Below, piece by piece: positions 25,101-39,600 of a stretch of 64,000 nucleotides of DNA. Position 1 is the first letter of the stretch, and every line of letters starts with the position of its first letter. Below the pieces are notes generated by a model. It was not told the DNA's origin. It did not search any database and saw nothing but the letters and a program-made list of their open reading frames with translations. Both the position numbers and the translations under genes were made by a program. Source of the stretch: Elymus sibiricus (lineage: Eukaryota; Streptophyta; Magnoliopsida; Poales; Poaceae); contig CM077673.1 in assembly GCA_039707655.1 (NCBI GenBank), positions 3,916,001 to 3,980,000 on the forward strand, written 5' to 3'.

Positions 25101-28100
25101 CTATGCTATTACTCACTGATTTTGGGTCCCGGGGCGATCCAAACGTTCGGGGAACCCCGGGTTCCGTTTAAGGGGACCTTGCCAAAACTTGCAGTGTTGG
25201 TCCATTCTTACCAGTTTTCTATGCTATTATTCACTGTTTTTTGGTTGTCGTGGTCGTCCGAACGTTCGAGGAAGCCCGAGAACCGGTTACGGGGACCTTG
25301 CCAAAACTCGCAGATTTTGTCCGTTTTAGCCAGTTTTCTATGCTATTACTCACAGATTTTGGGTTTCGGGGCGATCCAAACGTTCCGGGAACCCCGGGGT
25401 CCGCTTACGGGGACCTCGCCAAAACTCGCAGATTTGGTCCATTCTTTCCTGTTTTCTATGCTATTACTCACTGATTATGGGTCCCGAGGTGATCCAAATG
25501 TTCGGGGAACCCCGGGGTCTTCTTATGGGAACCTCGGCAAAACTCGTAGATTTTGTCCATTCTGACCAGATTTCTATGCTATTATGCACCGTTTTTTTTG
25601 TTGTCGTGGTGGTCCGAACATTCGGGGAAGCCCGTGGACCGGTTACGGGGACCTCGCCAAAACTAGCAGATTTTGTCTTTTCCGGCCAGTTTTCTATGCT
25701 ATTACTCACTGATTTTGGGTCCCGGGGCGATCCAAACGTTCGGGGAACCCCGGGTTCCGTTTAAGGGGACCTCGCCAAAACTCGCAGATTTGGTCCATTC
25801 TTACCAGTTTTCTATCCTATTACTCACTGTTTTTGGTTGTCGTGGTCGTCCAAACGTTCGGGGAAGCCCGGGGTCCGGTTACGGGCACCTCACCAAAACT
25901 CGCAGATTTGGTCCATTCTTACCAGTTTTCTATGCTATTACTCACTGATTTTGGGTCCTGGGGCGATCCAAACGTTCGGGGAACCACGGGGTCCGCTTAC
26001 GGGGACCTCGCAAAAACTCGCAGATTTGGTCCATTCTTACCAGTTTTCTGTGCTATTATTCACTGTTTTTTGGTTGTCGTGGTCGTCCGAACGTTCGATG
26101 AAGCCCGTGGACCGGTTACGGGGACATCGCCAAAACTTGCAGATTTGGTCCATTCTTACCTGTTTTCTATGCTATTACTCACTGATTATGGGTCCCAGGG
26201 CGATCCAAATGTTCGGGGAACCTCAGGGTCCGCTTACGGGGACATCGCCAAAACTCGCAGATTTTGTCCATTCTGACCAGATTTCTATGCTATTATTCAC
26301 TGTTTTTTTGGTTGTCATGGTCGTCCGAACATTCGTAGAAGCCCGTGGACCGGTTACGGGGACCTCGCCAAAACTAGTAGATTTTGTCTGTTCCGGCAAG
26401 TTTTCTATGCTATTACTCACTGATTTTGGGTCTCGGGACGATCGAAACGTTCGGGGAACCCCGGGGTCCGCTTACGGGGACCTCGCCAAAACTCGCAGAT
26501 TTGGTCCATTATTACCAGATTTCTATGCTATTACTCACTGATTTTGGTTGTCGTGGTCGTCCCAACATTTGGGGATGCCCGAGGTCCGGTTACGGGGACC
26601 TGGCCAAAACTGGCAGATTTGGTCCATTCTTACCACTTTTCTATGCTATTATTCACTGTTTTTTGGTTGTCGTGGTCGTCCAAACGTTCGGGGAAGCCCG
26701 GGGTCCGGTTATGGGCACCTCGCCAAAACTCGCAGATTTGGTCCATTCTTTCCAGTTTTCTATGCTATTACTCACTGATTTTGGGTCCTGGGGCGATCCA
26801 AATGTTCGGGGAACCCCGAGGTCCGCTTACGGGGACGTCGCCAAAACTCGCAGATTTTGTCCATTCTTACCAATTTTCTGTGCTATTATTCACTGTTTTT
26901 TGGTTGTCGTGGTCGTCCGAACGTTCGGGGAAGCCCGTGGACCGGTTACGGGGACATCGCCAAAACTCGCGGATTTGGTCCATTCTTACCTGTTTTCTAT
27001 GCTATTACTCACTGATTATGGGTCCCAGGGCGATCCAAATGTTCGGGGAACCTCAGGGTCCGCTTACAGGGACCTCGCCAAAACTAGCAGATTTTGTTTG
27101 TTCTGGCCCATTTTCTATCTATTACTCACTGTTTTTGGGTCCCGGGGCGATCCAAATGTTCGGGGAACCCCGAGGTGCGCTTACGGGGACCTCGCCAAAA
27201 CTTGCAGATTTGGTACATTCTTACCAGTTATCTATGCTATTACTCACCGTTTTTTGGTTGTCGTGGTCGTCCGAACGTTTGATGAAGCCCGGGGATCGGT
27301 TACGGGGACTTCGCCAAAAGTCACAGATTTTGTCCGTTTCGGCCAGTTTTCTATATTATTAGTCACTGATTTTGGGTTCCGGGGCTATCCAAACGTTTGG
27401 GGAACCCCGGGGTCCATTTGACAAGATTTCTATGCTATTATTCACTGTTTTTTGGTAGTCATGGTCGTTCGAATATTCGGAAAAGCCCGGGGTGCGCTTG
27501 TGGGGACCTTGACAGAACTAGCAGATTTTGTCTGTTCCGGCCAGTTTTCTATGCTATTACTCACTGATTTTGGGTCCCGGGGCGATCCAAACGTTCGGGG
27601 AACCCCGGGTTCCGCTTAAGGGGACCTCGCCAAAACTTGCAGATTTGGTCCATTCTTAGCAGTTTTCTATGCTATTATCCACTGTTTTTTGGTTGTCGTG
27701 GTCGTCCGAACGTTCGAGGAAGCCCGAGGACCGGTTACGGGGACCTCGCCAAAACTCACAGATTTTGTCCGTTTTAGCTAGTTTTCTATGCTATTACTCA
27801 CTGATTTTGGGTTTCGAGGCGATCCAAACGTTCGGGGAACCCTGGGGTCCGCTTACGGGGACCTCACCAAAACTCGCAGATTTGGTCCATTCTTACCAGA
27901 TTTCTGTGCTATTATTCACTGTTTTTTGGTTGTCGTGGTCGTCCGAACGTTCGGGGAAGCCCGTCGACCGGTTACGGGGACATCGCCAAAACTCGCAGAT
28001 TTGGTCCATTCTTTCCAGTTTTCTATGCTATTACTCACTGATTATGGGTCCTGGGGCGATCCAAATATTCGGGGAACCCCGGGGTCCGCTTACGGGGATG

Positions 28101-30563
28101 CCACCAAAACTCGCAGATTTTGTCCATTCTTACCAGTTTTCTGTGCTATTATTCACTGTTTTTTGGTTGTCGTGGTCGTCCGAACGTTCGGGGAAGCCCG
28201 TGGACCGGTTACGGGGACATCGCCAAAACTCGCAGATTTGGTCCATTCTTACCTGTTTTCTATGCTATTACTCACTGATTATGGGTCCCAGGGCGATCCA
28301 AATGTTCGGGGAACCTCAGGGTCCGCTTACGGGGACCTCGCCAAAACTCGCAAATTTTGTCCATTCTGACCAGATTTCTATGCTATTATTCACTGTTTTT
28401 TTGGTTGTCGTGGTCGTCCGAACATTCGGGGAAGCCCGTGGACTAGTTACGGGGACCTCGCCAAAACTAGCAGATTTGGTCCATTCTTACCAGTTTTCTA
28501 TGCTATTATTCACCGTTTTTGGTTGTCGTGGTAGTCCGAACGTTCGGGGAAGCCCGGGGTCTGGTTATGGGGACCTCAGCAAAACTCGTAGATTTGGTCC
28601 ATTCTTACCAGTTTTCTATGCTATTAGACACTGATTTTGGTCCCGGGGCGATCCAAATGTTCGGGGAAGCCCGGGGTCCGCTTACGGGGACCTCGCCAAA
28701 ACACACAGATTTCGTCCATTCTGACCAGATTTCTATGCTATCATTCACTGTTTTTTGGTAGTCGTGGGCGTCCGTACGTTCGGGGAAGCCCGGGGTGCGG
28801 TTACGGGGACCTCACCAAAACTAGCAGATTTTGTCTGTTCCGTCCCGTTTTCTATCTATTACTCACTGTTTTTGGGTCCCGGGGGGATCCAAAGGTTCGG
28901 GGAACCCCGAGGTCCGCTTACGGGGACCTCGCCGAAACTCGCAGATTTGGTACATTCTTACCAGTTTTCTATGCTATTATTCACTGTTTTTTGGTTGTCG
29001 TGGTCGTCTGAACGTTTGGGGAAGCCCGTGGATCGGTTACGGGTACCTCGCCAAAACTAGCAGATTTTGTCTGTTCCGGCCAGTTTTCTATACGATTACT
29101 CACTGATTTTGGGTCCCCGGGCGATCCAAACGTTTAGGGAACCCCGGGGTCTGCTTACGAAGACCTCGCCAAAACTCGCAGATTTTGTCCATTTGACAAG
29201 ATTTCTATGCTATTATTCACAGTTTTTTGGTAGTCATGGTCGTTCGAACATTCGGGGAAGCCCAGGGTGCACTTATGGGGACCTTGACAAAACTAGCAGA
29301 TTTTGTCTGTTTCGGCCAGTTTTCTATGCTATTACTCACTGATTTTGGGTCCCGGGGCGATCCAAACGTTCGGGGAACCCCGGGTTCCGTTTAAGGGGAC
29401 CTTGCCAAAACTTGCAGTGTTGGTCCATTCTTACCAGTTTTCTATGCTATTATTCACTGTTTTTTGGTTGTCGTGGTCGTCCGAACGTTCGAGGAAGCCC
29501 GAGAACCGGTTACGGGGACCTTGCCAAAACTCGCAGATTTTGTCCGTTTTAGCCAGTTTTCTATGCTATTACTCACAGATTTTGGGTTTCGGGGCGATCC
29601 AAACGTTCCGGGAACCCCGGGGTCCGCTTACGGGGACCTCGCCAAAACTCGCAGATTTGGTCCATTCTTTCCTGTTTTCTATGCTATTACTCACTGATTA
29701 TGGGTCCCGAGGTGATCCAAATGTTCGGGGAACCCCGGGGTCTTCTTATGGGAACCTCGGCAAAACTCGTAGATTTTGTCCATTCTGACCAGATTTCTAT
29801 GCTATTATGCACCGTTTTTTTTGTTGTCGTGGTGGTCCGAACATTCGGGGAAGCCCGTGGACCGGTTACGGGGACCTCGCCAAAACTAGCAGATTTTGTC
29901 TTTTCCGGCCAGTTTTCTATGCTATTACTCACTGATTTTGGGTCCCGGGGCGATCCAAACGTTCGGGGAACCCCGGGTTCCGTTTAAGGGGACCTCGCCA
30001 AAACTCGCAGATTTGGTCCATTCTTACCAGTTTTCTATCCTATTACTCACTGTTTTTGGTTGTCGTGGTCGTCCAAACGTTCGGGGAAGCCCGGGGTCCG
30101 GTTACGGGCACCTCACCAAAACTCGCAGATTTGGTCCATTCTTACCAGTTTTCTATGCTATTACTCACTGATTTTGGGTCCTGGGGCGATCCAAACGTTC
30201 GGGGAACCACGGGGTCCGCTTACGGGGACCTCGCAAAAACTCGCAGATTTGGTCCATTCTTACCAGTTTTCTGTGCTATTATTCACTGTTTTTTGGTTGT
30301 CGTGGTCGTCCGAACGTTCGATGAAGCCCGTGGACCGGTTACGGGGACATCGCCAAAACTTGCAGATTTGGTCCATTCTTACCTGTTTTCTATGCTATTA
30401 CTCACTGATTATGGGTCCCAGGGCGATCCAAATGTTCGGGGAACCTCAGGGTCCGCTTACGGGGACATCGCCAAAACTCGCAGATTTTGTCCATTCTGAC
30501 CAGATTTCTATGCTATTATTCACTGTTTTTTTGGTTGTCATGGTCGTCCGAACATTCGTAGAA
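22118..30563. repeat. 4223-bp near-identical tandem duplication
   Basis: About 22118-26340 repeats at about 26341-30563 with offset 4223 bp. Very long stretches are identical base for base by eye. One difference is near 23771 versus 27994 (CGAAGATTT against CGCAGATTT). Unusual variants recur exactly, including the monomer deletion near 23195 and 27418, GGGGGGATCC near 24659 and 28882, and the eight-T run near 25591 and 29814. The length is not a whole number of monomers because the duplicated block contains shortened monomers. The high identity implies a recent event or an assembly artefact. Confidence 0.92.
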
Positions 30564-31786
30564 GCCCGTGGACCGGTTACGGGGACCTCGCCAAAATTAG
30601 CAGATTTGGTCCAATCTTACCAGTTTTCTATGCTATCATAAACCGTTTTTTGGTTGTCGTGGTCGTCCGAACGTTCGGGGAAGCCCGGGGTCCGGTTAAG
30701 GGGACCTCACCAAAACTCGTAGATTTGGTCCATTCTTACCAGTTTTCAATGCTATTAGACACTGATTTTGGTCCCGGGGCGATCCAAATGTTCGGGGAAC
30801 CCCGGGGTCCGCTTACGGGGACCTCGCCAAAACTCACAGATTTTGTCTTTTCCGGCCAGTTTTCTATGCTATTACTCACTGATTTTGGGTCCCGGGGCGA
30901 TCCAAACGTTCGGGGAACCCCGGGTTCCGTTTAAGGGGACCTCGCCAAAACTCGCAGATTTGGTCCATTCTTACCAGTTTTCTATCCTATTACTCACTGT
31001 TTTTGGTTGTCGTGGTCGTCCAAACGTTCGGGGAAGCCCGGGGTCCGGTTACGGGCACCTCACCAAAACTCGCAGATTTGGTCCATTCTTACCAGTTTTC
31101 TATGCTATTACTCACTGATTTTGGGTCCTGGGGCGATCCAAACGTTCGGGGAACCACGGGGTCCGCTTACGGGGACCTCGCAAAAACTCGCAGATTTGGT
31201 CCATTCTTACCAGTTTTCTGTGCTATTATTCACTGTTTTTTGGTTGTCGTGGTCGTCCGAACGTTCGATGAAGCCCGTGGACCGGTTACGGGGACATCGC
31301 CAAAACTTGCAGATTTGGTCCATTCTTACCTGTTTTCTATGCTATTACTCACTGATTATGGGTCCCAGGGCGATCCAAATGTTCGGGGAACCTCAGGGTC
31401 CGCTTACGGGGACATCGCCAAAACTCGCAGATTTTGTCCATTCTGACCAGATTTCTATGCTATTATTCACTGTTTTTTTGGTTGTCATGGTCGTCCGAAC
31501 ATTCGTAGAAGCCCGTGGACCGGTTACGGGGACCTCGCCAAAATTAGCAGATTTGGTCCAATCTTACCAGTTTTCTATGCTATCATAAACCGTTTTTTGG
31601 TTGTCGTGGTCGTCCGAACGTTCGGGGAAGCCCGGGGTCCGGTTAAGGGGACCTCACCAAAACTCGTAGATTTGGTCCATTCTTACCAGTTTTCAATGCT
31701 ATTAGACACTGATTTTGGTCCCGGGGCGATCCAAATGTTCGGGGAACCCCGGGGTCCGCTTACGGGGACCTCGCCAAAACTCACAG
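29893..31786. repeat. 947-bp tandem duplication overlapping the 4223-bp duplication
   Basis: About 29893-30839 repeats at about 30840-31786 with offset 947 bp (eight monomers). Both copies carry the rare words TTTGTCTTTTCCGGCC, GTCCAATCTTACC and CTATCATAAACCG. The first copy starts inside the second 4223-bp unit, so this duplication formed on top of, or together with, the larger one. Confidence 0.88.
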
Positions 31787-32195
31787 ATTTTGTCCATTCT
31801 GACCAGATTTCTATGCTATCATTCACTGATTTTTGGTTGTCGTGGTCGTCCTTACGTTCGGGCAAGCCCGAGGTGCGGTTATGGGGACCTCGCCAAAACT
31901 AGCATATTTTGTCTGTTCCGGCCCGTTTTCTATCTATTACTCACTGTTTTTGAGTCCCGGGGCGATCCAAACGTTCGGGGAACCCCGAGGTCCGCTTACG
32001 GGGACCTCGCCGAAACTCGCAGATTTGGTACATTCTTACCTGTTGTCTATGCTATTATTCACTATTTTTTGGTTGTCGTGGTAGTCCGAACGTTTGGGGA
32101 AGCCCGTGGATCGGTTACGGGGACCTCGCCAAAAGTCGCAGATTTTGTCCGTTTCGGCGAGTTTTCTATACTATTACTCACTGATTTTGGGTCCC

Positions 32196-33613
32196 CGGGC
32201 GATCCAAACGTTTGGGGAACCCCGGGGTCTGCTTAAGAAGACCTCGCCAAAACTCGCAGATTTTGTCCATTTTACAAGATTTCTATGCTATTATTCACAG
32301 TTTTTTGGTAGTCATGGTCGTTCGAACATTCGGGGAAGCCCAGGGTGCACTTATGGGGACCTTGACAAAACTAGCAGATTTTGTCGGTTCCGGCCAGTTT
32401 TCTATGCTATTACTCATTGATTTTGGGTTTCGGGGCGATCCAAACGTTTGGGGAACCCCGGGGTCCGCTTACGGGGACCTTGCCAAAACTCGCAGATTTG
32501 GTCCATTCTTACCAGTTTTCTATGCTATTATTCACTGTTTTTTGGTTGTCGTGGTTGTCCGAACGTTCGAGGAAGCCCGAGGACCGGTTACGGCGACCTC
32601 GCCAAAACTCGCAGATTTTGTCCGTTTCGGCCAGTTTTCTATACTATTACTCACTGATTTTGGGGCCCCGGGAGATCCAAACGTTTGGGGAACCCCGGGG
32701 TCTGCTTACGAAGACCTCGCCAAAACTCGCAGATTCTGTCCATTTGACAAGATTTCTATGCTATTATTCACAGTTTTTTTGTAGTCATGGTCGTTCGAAC
32801 ATTCGGGGAAGCCCAGGGTGCACTTATGGGGACCTTGACAAAACTAGCAGATTTCGTCTGTTCCGGCCAGTTTTCTATGCTATTACTCACTGATTTTGGG
32901 TCCCGGGGCGATCCAAACGTTTGGGGAACCCCGGGGTCTGCTTAAGAAGACCTCGCCAAAACTCGCAGATTTTGTCCATTTTACAAGATTTCTATGCTAT
33001 TATTCACAGTTTTTTGGTAGTCATGGTCGTTCGAACATTCGGGGAAGCCCAGGGTGCACTTATGGGGACCTTGACAAAACTAGCAGATTTTGTCGGTTCC
33101 GGCCAGTTTTCTATGCTATTACTCATTGATTTTGGGTTTCGGGGCGATCCAAACGTTTGGGGAACCCCGGGGTCCGCTTACGGGGACCTTGCCAAAACTC
33201 GCAGATTTGGTCCATTCTTACCAGTTTTCTATGCTATTATTCACTGTTTTTTGGTTGTCGTGGTTGTCCGAACGTTCGAGGAAGCCCGAGGACCGGTTAC
33301 GGCGACCTCGCCAAAACTCGCAGATTTTGTCCGTTTCGGCCAGTTTTCTATACTATTACTCACTGATTTTGGGGCCCCGGGAGATCCAAACGTTTGGGGA
33401 ACCCCGGGGTCTGCTTACGAAGACCTCGCCAAAACTCGCAGATTCTGTCCATTTGACAAGATTTCTATGCTATTATTCACAGTTTTTTTGTAGTCATGGT
33501 CGTTCGAACATTCGGGGAAGCCCAGGGTGCACTTATGGGGACCTTGACAAAACTAGCAGATTTCGTCTGTTCCGGCCAGTTTTCTATGCTATTACTCACT
33601 GATTTTGGGTCCC
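32196..33613. repeat. 709-bp tandem duplication within the satellite
   Basis: About 32196-32904 repeats at about 32905-33613 with offset 709 bp (six monomers). Shared private variants include TGCTTAAGAAGACC, CCATTTTACAAGATT, GGGGCCCCGGGAGATCC and the run TTTTTTTGTAGTCATGG. I saw no difference between the two copies outside the edges. Confidence 0.88.
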
Positions 33614-36600
33614 GGGGCGATCCAAACGTTCGGGGAACCCCGGGTTCCGTTTAAGGGGACCTTGCCAAAACTTGCAGAGTGGGTCCATTCTTACTAGTTT
33701 TCTATGCTATTATTCACTGTTTTTTGGTTGTCGTGGTCGTCCGAACGTTCGAGGAAGCCCGAGAACCGATTACGGGGACCTTGCCAAAACTCGCAGATTT
33801 TGTCCGTTTTAGCCAGTTTTCTATGCTATTACTCACTGATTTTGGGTTTCGGGGCGATCCAAACGTTCGGGGAACCCCGGGGTCCGCTTAAGGGGACCTC
33901 GCCAAAACTCGCACATTTGGTCCATTCTTACCAGTTTTCTGTGCTATTATTCACTGTTTTTTGGTTGTCGTGGTCGTCCGAACGTTCGGGGAAGCCTGTG
34001 GACCGGTTACGGGGACATCGCCAAAACTCGCAGATTTGGTTCATTCTTTCCTGTTTTCTATGCTATTGCTCACTGATTTTGGTCCCGGGGCGATCCAAAT
34101 GTTCGGGGAACCCCGGGGTCCGCTTACGGGAACCTCGCCAAAACTCACAGATTTTGTCCATTCTGACCAGATTTCTATGCTATCATTTACTGTTTTTTGG
34201 TAGTCGTGGTCGTCCATACGTTCGGGGAAGCCCGGGGTGCGGTTACGGGGACCTCGCCAAAACTAGCAGATTTTGGCTGTTCCGGCCCGTTTTCTATCTA
34301 TTACTCATTGTTTTTGGGTCCCGGGGCGATCCAAACGTTCGGCGAACCCCGAGGTCCGCTTACGGGGACCTCGCCGATACTCGCAGATTTGGTACATTCT
34401 TACCAGTTTTCTATGCTATTATTCCCTGTTTTTTGGTTGTTGTGGTCGTCCGAACGTTTGGGGAAGCCCGTGGATCGGTTACGGGGACCTCGCCAAAAGT
34501 CGCAGATTTTGTCCGTTTCGGCGAGTTTTCTATACTATTACTCACTGATTTTGGATCCCCGGGCGATCCAAACGTTTGGGGAACCCCGGGGTCTGCTTAC
34601 GAAGACCTCGCCAAAACTCGCAGATTTTGTCCATTTGACAAGATTTCTATGCTATTATTCACAGTTTTTTGGTAGTCATGGTCGTTCGAACATTCGGGGA
34701 AGCCCAGGGTGCACTTATGGGGACCTTGACAAAACTAGCAGATTTTGTCTGTTCCGGCCAGTTTTCTATGCTATTACTCACTGATTTTGGGTCCCGGGGC
34801 GATCCAAACGTTCGGGGAACCCCGGGTTCCGTTTAAGGTGACCTTGCCAAAACTTGCAAATTTGGTCCATTCTTACCAGTTTTCTATAATATTATTCACT
34901 GTTTTTTGGTTGTCGTGGTCGTCCGAATGTTCGAGGAAGCCCGAGGACCGGTTACGGGGACCTCGCCAAAACTAGCAAATTTTGTCTGTTCCGGCCAGTT
35001 TTCTATGCTATTACTCACTGATTTTGGGTCTCGAGACGATCAAAACGTTCGGGGAATCCCGGGGTACGCTTACGGGGACCTCGCCAAACCTCGCAGATTT
35101 GGTCCATTCTTACCAGTTTTTTGTGCTATTATTCACTGTTTTTTGGTTGTCGTGGTCGTCCGAACGTTCAGGGAAGCCCGTGGACCGGTTACGGGGACAT
35201 CGCCAAAACTCGCAGATTTGGTCCATTCTTACCTGTTTTCTATGCTATTACTCACTGATTGTGGGTCCCAAGGCGATCCATATGTTCGGGGAACCTCAGG
35301 GTCTGCTTACGGGGACCTCGGAATAACTCGCAAATTTTGTCCATTCTGACCAAATTTCTATGCTATTATTCACTGTTTTTTTGGTTGTCGTGGTCGTCCG
35401 AACATTCGGGGAAGCCCGTGGACCGGTTACGGGGACCTCGCCAAAACTAGCAGATTTTGTCTGTTCCGGCTAGTTTTCTATGCTATTACTCACTGATTTT
35501 GTGTCTCGGGACGATCGAAACATTCGGGGAACCCCGGGGTCCGCTTACAGGGACCTCGCCAAAACTCATAGACTTGGTCCATTCTTACCAGTTTTCTATG
35601 CTATTACTCACTGATTTTGGTAGTCGTGGTCGTCCCAACATTTGGGGATGCCCGGGGTCCGGTTACGGGGACCTTGCCAAAACTCGTAGATTTGGTCCAT
35701 TCTTACCAGTTTTCTAGGCTATTATTCGCTATTTTTTGGTTGTCGTGGTCGTCCAAACGTTCAGGGAAGCCCGGGGTCCGGTTACGGGCACCTCGCCAAA
35801 ACTCGCAGATTTGGTCCATTCTTACCAGTTTTCTATGCTATTACTCACTGATTTTGGGTCCTGGGGCGATCCAAATGTTCGGGGAACCCCGGGGTCCGCT
35901 TACGGGGACGTCGCCAAAAGTCGCAGATTTGGTCCATTCTTACCAGTTTTCTGTGCTATTATTCACTGTTTTTTGGTTGTCATTGTCGTCCGAACGTTCG
36001 GGGAAGCCCGTGGACCTGTTACGGGGACATCGCCAAAACTCACAGATTTGGTCCATTCTTACCTGTTTTCTATGCTATTACTCACTGATTGTGGGTCCCA
36101 GGGCGATCCAAATGTTCGGGGAACCTCAGGGTCTGCTTAGGGGGACCTCGCCAAAACTCGCAGATTTTGTCCATTCTGACCAGATTTCTATGCTATTATT
36201 CACTGTTTTTTTGGTTGTCGTGGTCGTCCGAACATTCGGGGAAGCCCGTGGACCGGTTACGGGGACCTCGCCAAAACTAGCAGATTTGGTCCATTCTTAC
36301 CAGTTTTCTATGCTATTATTCACTGTTTTTTTGTTGTTGTGGTCGTCCGAACGTCCGGGGAAGCCCGGGGTCCGGTTACGGGGACCTCTCCAAAACTCAT
36401 AGATTAGGTCCATTCTTACCAGTTTTCTATGCTATTAGACCCTGATTTTGGTCCCGGGGCGATCCAAATGTTCGGGGAACCCCGGGGTCCGCTTACGGGG
36501 ACCTCGCCAAAACTCACAGATTTTGTCCATTCTGACCAGACTTCTATGCTATCATTCACTGTTTTTTGGTAGTCGTGGTCGTCCGTACGTTCGGGGAAGC

Positions 36601-39600
36601 CCGGGGTGCGGATACGGGGACCTCGCAAAAAACTAGGAGATTTTGTCTGTTCCGGCCCGTTTTCTATCTATTACTCACTGTTTTTGGGTCCCGGGGCGAT
36701 CCAAACGTTCGGGGAACCCCGAGGTCCGCTTACGGGGACCTCGCCGAAACTCGCAGATTTGGTACATTCTTACCAGTTTTCTATGCTATTATTCACTGTT
36801 TTTTGGTTGTCGTGGTCGTCCGAACGTTTGGGGAAGCCCGTGGATCGGTTACGGGGACCTCGCCAAAACTCGCAGATTTTGGGTCAGTTTTCTATGCTAT
36901 TACTCACTGATTTTGGGTCCCGGGGCGATCCAAACGTTCGGGGAAACCCCGCGGTCTGCTTACGAAGACCAGATTTCTATGCTATTATTCACTGTTTTTT
37001 GGTAGTCATGGTCGTTCGAACATTCGGGGAATCCCGGGGTGCGCTTATGGTGACCTTGACAAAACTAGCAGATTTTGTCTGTTCCGGCCAGTTTTCTATG
37101 CTATTACTCACTGATTTTGGGTCCCGGGGCGATCCAAACGTTCGGGGAACCCCGGGTTCCGCTTAAGGGATCCACGCCAAAACTTGCAGATTTGGTCCAT
37201 TCTTAGCAGTTTTCTATGCTATTCTTCACTGTTTTTTGGTTGTCGTGGTCGTCCGAACGTTCGAGGAAGCCCGAGGACCGGTTACGGGGACCTCGCCAAA
37301 ACTCGCAGATTTTATCCGTTTTAGCCAGTTTTCTATGCTATTACTCACTGATTTTGGGTTTCGGGGCGATCCAAACGTTCGGGGAACCCCGGGGTCCACT
37401 TACGGGGACCTCGCCAAAATTCGCAGATTTTGTCCATTCTTACCAGATTTCTATGCTATTATTCACTGTTTTTTTGGTTGTCGTGGTCGTCCGAACGTTC
37501 GGGGAAGCCCGTGGACCGGTTACGAGGACCTCGCGAAAACTAGCAGATTTTGTCTATTCTGGCCAGTTTTCTATGCTATTACTCACTGATTTTGGGTCTC
37601 AGGACGATCAAAACGTTCGGGGAACCCCGGGGTCTGGTTATGGGGACCTTGCCAAAACTCGCACATTTGGTCCATTCTTACCAGTTTTCTATGCTATTAT
37701 TCACTGTTTTTTGGTTGTCGTGGTCGTCTGAACGTTCGGGGAAGCCCGGGGTCCGCTTACGGGGACCTCTCCAAAACTCGTAGATTTGGTCCATTCTTAC
37801 CAGTTTTCTATGCTATTAGTCACTGATTTTGGGCCTGGGGCGATCCAAATGTTCGGGGAACCCCGGGGTCCGCTTACGGGGGCCTCGCCAAAACTCGCAG
37901 ATTTTGTGCATTCTAACAACATTTCTATGCTATCATTCACTGTTTTTTGGTAGTCGTGGTCGTCCGAACGTTCAAGGAAGCTCGGGGTCCGGTTACGGTG
38001 ACCTCGCCAAAACTAGCAGATTTTGTTTGTTCTGGCCCGTTTTCTATCTATTACTCACTGTTTTTGTGTCCAAGGGCGATCCAAACGTTCGGGGAACCCC
38101 GAGGTCCGCTTACGGGGACCTCGCCAAAACTTGCAGATTTGGTACATTCTGACCAGTTTTCTATGCTATTATTCACTGTTTTTTGGTTGTCGTGGTCGTC
38201 CGAACGTTTGGGGAAGCCCATGGATCGGTTACGGGGACCTTGCCAAAACTCGCATATTTTGTCCATTCTGACCAGATTTCTATGCTATTATTCACTGTTT
38301 TTTTGGTTGTCGTGGTCGTCCGAACATTCGGGGAAGCCCGTGGACCGGTTACGGGGACCTCGCCAAAACTAGCAGATTTTGTCTATTCCGGCCAGTTTTC
38401 TATGCTATTACTCACTGATTTTGGGTCTCGGGACGATCGACACGTTCGGGGAACCCCGGGGTATGGTTACGGGGACCTTGCCAAAACTCGCAGATTTGGT
38501 CCATTCTTACCAGTTTTCTATGCTATTATTCATTGTTTTTTGGTTGTCGTGGTCGTCCGAACATTCGGGGAAGCCCGGGGTCCGGTTACGGGGACCTCAA
38601 AAAAACTCGTAGATTTGGTTCATTCTTACCAGTTTTCTATGCTATTAGTCACTGATTTTGGTCCCGGGGCGATCCAAATGTTCAGGGAACACCGGGGTCC
38701 GCTTACGGGGACCTCGCCAAAACTCGCAGATTTTGTCCATTCTGACCAGATTTCTATGCTATTATTCACTGGTTTTTGGTAGTCATGGTCGTTCGAACAT
38801 TCGGAGAAGCCCGGGGTCTGGTTATGGGGACCTCGCCAAAACTAGCAGATTTTGTCTGTTCCGACCAGTTTTCTATGCTATTACTCACTGATTTTGGGTC
38901 CCGGGGCAATCTAAACGTTCGGGGAACCCCGGGTTCCGCTTAACGGGACCTCGCCAAAACTTGCAGATTTGGTCCATTCTTAGCAGTTTTCTATGCTATT
39001 ATTCACTGTTTTTTGGTTGTCGTGGTCGTCCGAACGTTCGAGGAAGCCCGAGGACCGGTTACGGGGACCTCGCCAAAACTCGCAGATTTTGTCCGTTTTA
39101 GCTAGTTTTCTATGCTATTACTCACTCATTTTGGGTTTCGGGGCGATCCAAACGTTCGGGGAACCCCGGGGTCCGCTTACGAGGACCTCGCCAAAACTCG
39201 CAGATTTGGTCCATTCTTACCAGTTTTCTGTGCTATTATTCACTGTTTTTTGGTTGTCGTGGTCGTCCGAACGTTCGGGGAAGCCCATCGACCGGTTACG
39301 GGGACATCGCCAAAACTCGCAGATTTGGTCCATTCTTTCCTGTTTTCTATGCTATTACTCACTGATTATGGGTCCCGGGGCGATCCAAATGTTCGGGGAA
39401 CCCCGGGGTCTGCTTAGGGGGACCTCGGCAAAACTCGCAGATTTTGTCCATTCTGACCAGATTTCTATGCTATTATTCACTGTTTTTTTGGTTGTCGTGG
39501 TCGTCCGAACATTCGGGGAAGCCCGTGGACCGGTTACGGTGACCTCGCCAAAACTAGCAGATTTTCTTTGTTCTGGCCCGTTTTCTATCTATTACTCACT

